Of a DNA stretch of 18,192 bases, positions 6,713 to 14,812 are shown one piece after another; position 1 is the first letter of the stretch; each line of letters starts with the position of its first letter. The notes beneath the pieces were generated by a model. The model ran no database searches and was not told the origin of the DNA. It saw only the letters and a program-made list of their open reading frames with translations. The DNA is from Planctomycetota bacterium (GTDB lineage Bacteria > Planctomycetota > B15-G4), in assembly GCA_003644265.1 (NCBI GenBank), contig QNBX01000091.1:1-18192 (forward strand), in the 5' to 3' direction. The translations under genes and the position numbers were made by a program.

Positions 6713-7533
6713 GTGTCCGCTCCGTGTGAGCCGGCGCCGAGCGCGTGCAACGATCCGCGGCGGTAGCCGTCCGGGTCGATGCGCGCGCTCTCGAAGCCGG
6801 CCTGGGTCACGGCCCGGGCCAGCCCCGGGTCGTCGTGTTGGGCGAGCAGTTCGCCCACGCGCTCGGACTCCACTTGCAGCAGCACCTCGCGGCCCAGGTG
6901 GCGTGCGCGCACCTGTCGGAAGCCGAGCCGGCGCAGGGCGCGCTCGACGCCGTCTACGGCGGCCAGGCGCGCGGCCGTGACAGGGGTGCCGGTGGGCAGG
7001 CGGCTGGCCAGGCAGGCCATGGCCGGCTTGTCCCAGTTGGGCAGCTCGAGCAGGCGCGCCAGCCGGCGTACGTCGTGCTTGTCCAGGCCGCAGGCCGCCA
7101 AGGGCGAGTGTACGCCGCGCTCGCGACCGGCGAGCAGGCCGGGCCGCGTGTCGGAGAGGTCGTCGGCCTGGGTGCCGTCCAGGACCGCGGCCAGTCCCAG
7201 CTCGTCGGCCACCTGCCGGCAGACGCCGTACAGCTCCCACTTGCAGTGCCGGCAGCGCTGGCTGTCGTTGGCGGCGTAGCTCGGGTCGGCCAGCTCGTGC
7301 GTGGAGCGCTCGATCAGGCGCGCGCCCAGGTGGGCGGCCAGGGTCCGGGCCTCCGTCCGTTCGTCGCGGGGCACGCTGGGGGAGACCCCGAACACGGCGA
7401 CGGCGCGCGGGCCCAGCTGCTCGACCGCCACGGCCAGCACCAGGGTGCTGTCCACGCCCGCGCTGAAGGCCACCACGGCCGAGCCCAAGCTGGCCATGTG
7501 TTCGCGCAGGGTCTGGAGACTGGCGTCGGTCAC
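6709..7533 (-). CDS. larE: LarE, ATP-dependent sulfur transferase of nickel-pincer cofactor synthesis
   Basis: The product has 274 residues, the usual LarE length. LarE adenylates the carboxylates of the pyridinium bis-carboxylate precursor made by LarB and replaces them with thiocarboxylates. The PP-loop pyrophosphatase motif is VVAFSAGVDST at 20-30. The sulfur-donor cysteine, Cys176 in Lactobacillus plantarum LarE, corresponds to C174 in KPAMACLASRLPTG. C94 and C97 (RCRHCK) give a CxxC pair, making a three-cysteine arrangement. The start is GTG at 7533, overlapping the larC stop as GTGA; the stop overlaps the next gene as ATGA. With larB and larC immediately upstream the assignment is secure. 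Whether it uses sacrificial cysteine chemistry or an iron-sulfur cluster cannot be told from the sequence alone. Confidence 0.95.
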   Translation of the reverse strand: MTDASLQTLREHMASLGSAVVAFSAGVDSTLVLAVAVEQLGPRAVAVFGVSPSVPRDERTEARTLAAHLGARLIERSTHELADPSYAANDSQRCRHCKWELYGVCRQVADELGLAAVLDGTQADDLSDTRPGLLAGRERGVHSPLAACGLDKHDVRRLARLLELPNWDKPAMACLASRLPTGTPVTAARLAAVDGVERALRRLGFRQVRARHLGREVLLQVESERVGELLAQHDDPGLARAVTQAGFESARIDPDGYRRGSLHALGAGSHGADT

Positions 7534-8741
7534 GCGGGGCGATCCTCGCTGGGGCGCACGCCCGCTCCGGGCGCGGCGGCCAGCGCCGCCGCGAGCACGT
7601 CCTTGACCGGGACGCCGTGCTCCGCCGCGCGAGCCACGCAGTCAGCGTACTCGGGCGCGCGGGTGATGACCTCACCTCCCAGCAAGCCCAGCTTGATGCG
7701 CAGGCTGCCGAAGGCCGTGTCGACGGTCTGGTGCTCGCGCTGCAGCTCGGTGCGGCGCACGTCATGGCTGCGCAGGCCCAGGCTGGTGGTGCTGCGCAGC
7801 ACGATGCCCGACAGCAGCCCCTCCAGCTCGGGGCGGCAGATGACCTGCAGCAGCGTGCCGGGTCGGCCCTTCTTCATCTGCAGCGGCAGCAGGGCCACGT
7901 CGAGGGCGCCGGCGCCGAACAGCTCGGCGGCCACGTCGCCGTAGAGCCGCGGGTCCATGTCGTCGATGTTGGCCTCGATCACCACGGCGTCGGGGCTGCT
8001 CGGGCTCGCTGTGGGTGTCGCGGGTTGGCCCAGCAGCACGCGCAGCACGTTGGGGCGGTCGGGCAGCTCGGCCGTGCCCAGGCCCGTCCCCACGGCGCAG
8101 AGCCGGGTGGGAGGGCGCGGGCCTCCGCCCCCTGGGCACAGGCTGGCCAGCAGGGCCGCGCCGGTGGGGGTGATGGTCTCGATGGCGCCGGGGATGGGCA
8201 GCAGCGTGAAGCCCAGCAGCAGGCGCGCCGTGGCGGGAGCGGGCACGGGCAGCACCCCGTGGGCCGTGCGGACGCGGGCCTCGCACACGGGCACCGATCC
8301 GCAGGAGGCGCTGCTGACGTCGAGCTGCTGCAGGGCCAGCGAGGCCGCCACGATATCGATGATGGAGTCGAGCGCGCCCAGCTCGTGGAAGTGCACCTCG
8401 TCGGGCGGGCAGCCGTGGGTCTGCCCCTCGGCCAGGGCCAGACGCGAGAACACGTCCAGCGCCCGGGCGGCCGCCACGGGCGGCAGCTCGGCGCCCTCGA
8501 TCAGCGCGCGGATGCTGGCCCAGTCGCGCTGGGGCGGGTCGACCTCATCGGCCACGTGGAAGCGCGTGCCCGCCATGCCTGCGTGCCACAGGCGCTCGGC
8601 GCGGCACTCGGCCCCGGGCAGGCCGCTGCGGGCGAGGTCGCTCAGCAGGCGCTCGGCGTCCGCGCCCGCGTCGATCAGCGCGGCCACGGTCATGTCGCCC
8701 GCCATGCCGCCCACGAGGTCGAGATGCAGGTGTACGCTCAG
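7530..8741 (-). CDS. larC: LarC, nickel insertase of nickel-pincer cofactor synthesis (CTG start proposed)
   Basis: LarC inserts nickel into the thiolated pyridinium nucleotide in a CTP-dependent reaction. The proposed product is 403 residues from CTG at 8741; the first canonical start, GTG at 8714, gives 394. The longer form is preferred because residues LSVHLHLDLVGGMAGDM restore the family opening (hLdxxGGxxGDM), and AAGGAGGG (8755-8748 on the minus strand) lies six bases before the CTG. The CTG overlaps the larB stop as CTGA, matching the GTGA and ATGA junctions downstream. Other family blocks are CPPDEVHFHELGALDSIIDI and, in the second half, VIEANIDDMDPRLYGDV and DVALLPLQMKKGRPGTL. The gene is one continuous frame, unlike the L. 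plantarum larC1/larC2 pair joined by ribosomal frameshifting. Confidence 0.93.
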   Translation of the reverse strand: MSVHLHLDLVGGMAGDMTVAALIDAGADAERLLSDLARSGLPGAECRAERLWHAGMAGTRFHVADEVDPPQRDWASIRALIEGAELPPVAAARALDVFSRLALAEGQTHGCPPDEVHFHELGALDSIIDIVAASLALQQLDVSSASCGSVPVCEARVRTAHGVLPVPAPATARLLLGFTLLPIPGAIETITPTGAALLASLCPGGGGPRPPTRLCAVGTGLGTAELPDRPNVLRVLLGQPATPTASPSSPDAVVIEANIDDMDPRLYGDVAAELFGAGALDVALLPLQMKKGRPGTLLQVICRPELEGLLSGIVLRSTTSLGLRSHDVRRTELQREHQTVDTAFGSLRIKLGLLGGEVITRAPEYADCVARAAEHGVPVKDVLAAALAAAPGAGVRPSEDRPA

Positions 8742-9610
8742 CGGTCTCCCTCCTTGGCGCTGTGCGTCGCGCCGGGTTGCGCGCTGTGCGCAGCGGATGC
8801 CGAGCTGTGGGCGGCCGCGTCGCGTGGCGCGTCGCTGAGCACGGGGTGGTTCACCAGGGACGCGACGCAGGCCGCGCCGAAGCCGTTGTCGATGTTGACC
8901 ACGCTCACGCCGGGCGCGCAGGAGTTGAGCATGGCCAGCAGCGGCGCCAGACCGGCCAGGCCGCTGCCGTAGCCCACGCTGGTGGGCACCGCGAACACGG
9001 GGCAGGCCACCAGCCCCGCCACGACCGACGGCAGGGCGCCCTCCATGCCGGCCACCACCACCAGCGCCCGGGCCGAGCGCAGGGTGTCCAGGTGAGCCAG
9101 CATGCGGTGCAGGCCGGCCACGCCCACATCGACCAGGCGCACCACGCGGTTGCCCAGGGCCTCGGCCGTGCGTGCGGCCTCCTCGGCCACGGGCAGGTCG
9201 GCGGTGCCGGCGCAGGCCACCACCAGTGTGCCCTCGCCGCTGATGGCGACGGGTCCGTCGTTCCAGATCCAGCTGCGCGAGAGTGGATCCCAGTCGCCGG
9301 GACCGGCCAGGGCGTCGAGGGCCTCGCCGCAGGCCGCATGGACCTCGAGCGGCAGGCGCGTCACCAGCACCGGGTGCCCGCGGCCTTGCAGCTGCGCCAC
9401 GATGGGCACCAGCTGCTCGGCGGTCTTGCCCTGTCCGAAGACCACCTCGGGCACGCCGCAGCGCAGCGGACGCTGGTGGTCGAGCCGCGCGAAGCCCAGG
9501 TCCTGGGCGGGCAGGTCGCTCAGGGCCGACAGCGCCGCTTCGGGCGAGACGGCGCCGGCGGCCACATCGGCCAGCAGCCTGGCGACGGCGGTCTGGTGGG
9601 GGGTGCTCAT
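8738..9610 (-). CDS. larB: LarB, carboxylase/hydrolase of nickel-pincer cofactor synthesis
   Basis: LarB carboxylates the pyridinium ring of nicotinic acid adenine dinucleotide at C5 and releases AMP, the first step of nickel-pincer nucleotide synthesis. The product has 290 residues from ATG at 9610. The second half is a PurE (AIR carboxylase)-like domain: VVACAGTADLPVAEEAARTA, then VVVAGMEGALPSVVAGLV, VPTSVGYGSG and VNIDNGFGAA, all typical of LarB. After about residue 260 the family core ends, and a low-complexity Ala/Ser tail with three His-Ser steps (AAHS, AAHS, ATHS) follows. The start is 28 bases after the ALDH7 stop; the stop overlaps the larC start. The ribosome site is weak. The frame is open further upstream across the ALDH7 gene, but only as its shadow. 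Confidence 0.95.
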   Translation of the reverse strand: MSTPHQTAVARLLADVAAGAVSPEAALSALSDLPAQDLGFARLDHQRPLRCGVPEVVFGQGKTAEQLVPIVAQLQGRGHPVLVTRLPLEVHAACGEALDALAGPGDWDPLSRSWIWNDGPVAISGEGTLVVACAGTADLPVAEEAARTAEALGNRVVRLVDVGVAGLHRMLAHLDTLRSARALVVVAGMEGALPSVVAGLVACPVFAVPTSVGYGSGLAGLAPLLAMLNSCAPGVSVVNIDNGFGAACVASLVNHPVLSDAPRDAAAHSSASAAHSAQPGATHSAKEGDR

Positions 9611-9638
9611 ATCGCCGGCCAGTCTACCGTCGCGGAGC

Positions 9639-11168
9639 TCAGCCGAACTGAATGCCCTGGGCCAGGGGCAGCTCGTCGCTGTAGTTGATGGTGCAGGTCT
9701 GACGTCGCATGTAGGCCTTCCAGGAGTCGCTGCCGGCCTCGCGCCCGCCTCCGGTGTCCTTCTCGCCGCCGAAGGCCCCGCCGATCTCGGCGCCCGAGGT
9801 GCCGATGTTGACGTTGGCGATACCGCAGTCGCTGCCGAACGACGACAGGAAGCGCTCGGCGCTCTTGACCGCCCCCGTGAACACCGCGCTGGAGAGGCCC
9901 TGGGGCACGCCGTTGTTGAGCGCGATGGCGTGCTCGATGTCGTCCACCTCCACCAGATAGAGCAGCGGGGCAAACGTCTCCTCCTGCAGCAGCGGGAAGT
10001 CGGAGGGCACCCTGGCGATGGTGGGCTGGACGAAGAAACCACCCTCGCAGCCGGCCACGCTGGCGCGCTCGCCGCCGCACAGGATCTCGGCGCCGGCGTC
10101 GCGCACGGTGGCCACCGCGGAGAACATGGCGTCCACGGAGCCCTGGTGGATCAGCGGGCCCATGAGCGTGCCGGCCGCCAGCGGGTCGCCGATGCGCACC
10201 TGACCGTAGGCCGACACCAGGCGCTCGGTGAACGGCGCGGCGATGCCCTTCTGCAGCATGACGCGGCGCGTGCTCGTGCAGCGCTGGCCGGCCGTGCCCA
10301 CGGCGCCGAACAGCACCCCGGTCAGGGCCAGCTTCAGGTCGGCGTCATCCAGCACGGTGAGTCCGTTGTTGCCGCCCAACTCCAGCAGCGAGCGGCCCAG
10401 GCGCGCGCCGACCACCTCGCCCACGCGCTTGCCCATGCGCACCGAGCCGGTGGCCGAGATGAGCGGTAGGCGGCGGTCGGCCAGCATGGTCTCGCCCACG
10501 CTCTCGGGCGGGCCGACGCAGGTGCTGAACACGCCGGCGAAGCCCGCCGGCTCCATCACGCGGTTGACGATGTTCTGCACGGCCAGGGCGCACAGCGGCG
10601 TGATCGGGCTGGGCTTCCAGACGGTGGTGTCACCGCAGACGGCGGCGATGAACGCGTTCCACGACCACACGGCCACCGGGAAGTTGAAGGCGCTGATGAC
10701 GCCGATGGTGCCCAGCGGGTGCCACTGCTCGTACATGCGGTGGCCCGGGCGCTCACTGTGCATGCTCAGCCCGTAGAGCTGGCGCGAGAGGCCCACAGCG
10801 AAGTCGGCGATGTCGATCATCTCCTGCACTTCGCCCTCGCCCTCGGCGCGGATCTTGCCCATCTCGAGCGTGACCAGCGCGCCCAGGTCGGTCTTGGACT
10901 CGCGCAGGGCCTCGCCGCAGCGGCGCATGATCTCGCCGCGGGCGGGGGCGGGCAGGGCCTGCCAGCGCTGCTGGGCGGACTGACACGCGGCCACGCAGGC
11001 CTCGTAGTCCTGCACGGAGCCCTCGATGACCTGACCCAGCAGCTCGCCCGTAGAGGGGTTGATGGAGTCGATACTGGCGCCGCCGGGCGCCTCGATCCAG
11101 CCGTCGGCGTAGACGCCGGAGAGCGGGCGAGAGGTGTCCAGGCCGAGTCGATTCAGGAGGTCGCGCAT
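9639..11168 (-). CDS. ALDH7-type (antiquitin-like) aldehyde dehydrogenase
   Basis: The product has 509 residues, matching the ALDH7/antiquitin family (alpha-aminoadipic semialdehyde dehydrogenase, lysine catabolism), which forms soluble tetramers and reduces NAD+. Seen in order: INPSTGELLG near 36, FNFPVAVWSWN with the catalytic-site Asn at 162, WKPSP with cofactor-binding Lys at 185, LELGGNNGL with general-base Glu at 263, GTAGQRCTSTRR with nucleophile Cys at 297, and QEETFAPLLY. The run GTSGAEIGGAFGGEKDTGGGRE near the C-terminus is also ALDH7-like. The start is ATG at 11168 (MRDLLNRLGL); a frame extension upstream has no family sequence. The gene heads the minus-strand run, 28 bases before larB. 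Its aldehyde substrate is unproven; a link to the lar genes is only positional. Confidence 0.93.
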   Translation of the reverse strand: MRDLLNRLGLDTSRPLSGVYADGWIEAPGGASIDSINPSTGELLGQVIEGSVQDYEACVAACQSAQQRWQALPAPARGEIMRRCGEALRESKTDLGALVTLEMGKIRAEGEGEVQEMIDIADFAVGLSRQLYGLSMHSERPGHRMYEQWHPLGTIGVISAFNFPVAVWSWNAFIAAVCGDTTVWKPSPITPLCALAVQNIVNRVMEPAGFAGVFSTCVGPPESVGETMLADRRLPLISATGSVRMGKRVGEVVGARLGRSLLELGGNNGLTVLDDADLKLALTGVLFGAVGTAGQRCTSTRRVMLQKGIAAPFTERLVSAYGQVRIGDPLAAGTLMGPLIHQGSVDAMFSAVATVRDAGAEILCGGERASVAGCEGGFFVQPTIARVPSDFPLLQEETFAPLLYLVEVDDIEHAIALNNGVPQGLSSAVFTGAVKSAERFLSSFGSDCGIANVNIGTSGAEIGGAFGGEKDTGGGREAGSDSWKAYMRRQTCTINYSDELPLAQGIQFG

Positions 11169-11220
11169 GGCTCTCAGGGCTCCAATGACGGGTGATGTGG
11201 CGAGCGGCGGCGAGCCCGGC

Positions 11221-11281
11221 AGCATAGCAGCGGCGGCCCGGCTCCCGCAGGTTCGGGCCTGGCCAAGACGGCTGCTATGCT
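11221..11281. promoter_or_regulatory. 11-base inverted repeat with mirrored TATGCT elements in a divergent promoter region
   Basis: AGCATAGCAGC (11221-11231) and GCTGCTATGCT (11271-11281) are perfect reverse complements separated by 39 bases. Each arm contains TATGCT reading outward, four of six matches to a -10 box. The minus-strand copy would start transcription about 45 bases before the ALDH7 ATG, the plus-strand copy at or just before the metallopeptidase ATG at 11290. No convincing -35 box accompanies either. The element could be a regulator binding site, paired promoters, or both. Confidence 0.42.
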
Positions 11282-11289
11282 TACCGCCC

Positions 11290-12543
11290 ATGGCCGTTCC
11301 GGACGAGGTGTCGCACGTGCTGCCGGTGGCCGGGACGGGCCCTGCGGGGCAGCGGCCGTCAGGGCTCCTGGCGCTGCTCCCGCTGTTGGTCCTGGCGTTG
11401 GTCCTGGCGCTGCCGCTCGGTGCCTGCCGCTCGGGGCCGCCGCAGGTGGCGGTGGACACGCCCTACGGCCGCGCTCGCGCCGACTCGATCGAGCAGGCCC
11501 AGGCCGTGGCTCAGCTGCTGGCCCGACACGGCCCGCGGGTGCGCGCCCTGCTGCCCGACACCCTGGCCGTCGACCCCGAGGTCTGGCTGGATGACTTCAG
11601 CCGCGATGAGCGTCTGGCCGAGCGCCCGGAGGTGGTGGGGCTGTCCACGCCGGGCCAGGGACGTATCCGTATCCGCGCCGATCGCCTGGGACGGGACGCG
11701 GACTTCGTGCTGGTGCACGAGCTGGTGCATGCCTTGCTGGGTCCGGGCTGGGCGCCCCTGCCGGCGCTGGTCAAGGAGGGCCTGTGCGACGCCGTGGCGG
11801 GCCGGCTGGTGCCCGCGGCCGCGCCCAACGTGCGCGCCCTGCGCCTGTTCGAGGCCGCCACCCTCGACACGGGCCTGGCGCTGGAGCTGAGCTGGTTCGG
11901 GCCCGGCGACGTGGACCGCAAGCGGGTCACGATCCCGATCACGCGCAAGGGGCACGGCGTCCCGTGGGAGCAGCTGGGCCGCCCCGGTGCGGGGGTGCAT
12001 CTGGACGACCAGCGCACGCAGCTCTACGGCGCCGGCTGGCTGCTGACCGAGCGCGTGCTGGAGCGGGTGGGTTTCGATGGTCTCTACGCCCTCTGCGCCC
12101 GGGCCAGCGCCGAGGGCCTGGATCCGGTGCCCATGACCTGGCTGCGCGAGGCCGGCGGACTGGCCCGGGGCACCGACGCCTGGGCCGCGGCCGTGTTGCA
12201 GCGGGTGGGCCCGGCGGAGCTGGCCGCCCAGTCTGCCGCCCTGGCGCCGGAGCTGTCCGTGTGGCTCAGCACCAGCCTGAAGCCCTGGTTTCCCGGCCTG
12301 GACGCGCGGCACTTTCTGGACAGCGCCCTGCCGACCCTGGGCTGGGAGGGGGGGGAGGCGCGCGTGGCCTTGGCCACCGTGCCCGCGCTGCGGGCCGCTC
12401 TCGCGGCCTGCTGGGAGAGCGACGACCCGGCCACCAGCCACCCGGGCGACTGGTGGTTGCCCCGCCCAGGACGAGATCCGCCAACGAGCGCGGTCACCAA
12501 ATCGACACGCGCCGGTAAGCGCGGCTCCACACGACGGCGGTAG
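11290..12543 (+). CDS. lipoprotein with HExxH metallopeptidase-like motif
   Basis: The product has 417 residues. A hydrophobic stretch ending LALPLGAC (residues 39-46) is a good lipobox with C46 as the acylated residue, preceded by a rather long 24-residue N-terminal tail. The mature part carries FVLVHELVHALL with H143-E144-x-x-H147 and, 16 residues later, E163 in VKEGLCDAV, the layout of gluzincin zinc peptidases. I cannot name the family. It would sit in the cell envelope, and the substrate is unknown. ATG at 11290 was chosen because upstream frame lacks protein-like sequence. After about base 12465 the codons lose the strong third-position G/C bias of the rest, so the last 25 or so residues may be non-conserved or follow a frameshift. 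It is divergent from the ALDH7 gene. Confidence 0.82.
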   Translation: MAVPDEVSHVLPVAGTGPAGQRPSGLLALLPLLVLALVLALPLGACRSGPPQVAVDTPYGRARADSIEQAQAVAQLLARHGPRVRALLPDTLAVDPEVWLDDFSRDERLAERPEVVGLSTPGQGRIRIRADRLGRDADFVLVHELVHALLGPGWAPLPALVKEGLCDAVAGRLVPAAAPNVRALRLFEAATLDTGLALELSWFGPGDVDRKRVTIPITRKGHGVPWEQLGRPGAGVHLDDQRTQLYGAGWLLTERVLERVGFDGLYALCARASAEGLDPVPMTWLREAGGLARGTDAWAAAVLQRVGPAELAAQSAALAPELSVWLSTSLKPWFPGLDARHFLDSALPTLGWEGGEARVALATVPALRAALAACWESDDPATSHPGDWWLPRPGRDPPTSAVTKSTRAGKRGSTRRR

Positions 12544-12903
12544 GGTCGGCCTCGTTCTTGGTGATGGAGACGCTGCCCGGGCATCCGTTCGGGGTATGTC
12601 GAAGGTCGTCAATCACGCCTCGCCTGAGCCACAGCCTCAGCCCTTTTCTCGGCTCGCGGCGCCTGGCGACGAGTGGCAGCGGCCTCCATCGGCAATCAGC
12701 CGAGATCGTGCGTCTGCCTCCGGTGGAGCTTCGGGGCCCACCGGGGGCAGTCCCTCTTGTCGAGGCCGTGCGCGCTGCTTCGGACCCTGAGCGAGCGCGC
12801 AGCTCGACGCCGCCGACTGCCGATCCGGTCTCTCCCCGCGACTTTGCCCGCTGTTCTGAGTTGCGGGCTTCACCCGGGGCGATCGCTGCGCCACACTGGA
12901 GGC
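12544..12903. other. 360-base region without a convincing gene
   Basis: This region separates the lipoprotein gene from the response regulator. Third-position G/C bias is lost in all frames except a short minus-strand stretch near 12494-12580 that reads into the lipoprotein gene. It holds one weak terminator-like hairpin at 12624-12648. I found no clear promoter for the downstream two-component genes; GGAGG (12898-12902) lies right before the response regulator ATG. No tRNA or riboswitch structure was recognised. Confidence 0.6.
12624..12648 (+). terminator. weak candidate intrinsic terminator after the lipoprotein gene
   Basis: CTGAG (12624-12628) and CTCAG (12636-12640) form a 5-base stem with a 7-base loop, followed by CCCTTTTC. 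The stem is short and the T-run has only four bases, but it is the only such structure within 100 bases of the stop at 12543. Confidence 0.28.
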
Positions 12904-13617
<714 letters not shown>

Positions 13618-13694
13618 TGCGGCGGGTCGAGCTGGTGCCCGATGCGTGGGCGAGGGCCGCTGTGACCGTCGCGGGCGCCTCCGGGAGCTAGGGC

Positions 13695-14723
<1,029 letters not shown>

Positions 14724-14777
14724 GCGCCGCGCGGTGTCATCGCTGCGCCGCCGCGTGCTGCGGTCGCGTCGGGTGAT

Positions 14778-14791
14778 GCCACGTGCGTGGC
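14778..14791. terminator. small hairpin between convergent kinase genes, possible bidirectional terminator
   Basis: GCCAC-GTGC-GTGGC forms a perfect 5-base stem with a 4-base loop in the 89-base gap between the convergent kinase genes. No T-run follows on either strand, so intrinsic termination is doubtful. Confidence 0.22.
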
Positions 14792-14812
14792 CAGCTGAAC
14801 GCCCCGGCCGCG

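Noticed and set aside
6713..7765. N-terminal extension of the 307-residue secreted protein frame back to 7765
   Set aside because: The extension is Arg/Pro-rich and runs through larE and into the 3' part of larC; a signal peptide and ATGA overlap place the start at 6712.
9611..10042. Extended larB frame back to 10042
   Set aside because: It overlaps the catalytic C-terminal part of ALDH7 and is Ser/Arg-rich; LarB family sequence begins near the ATG at 9610.
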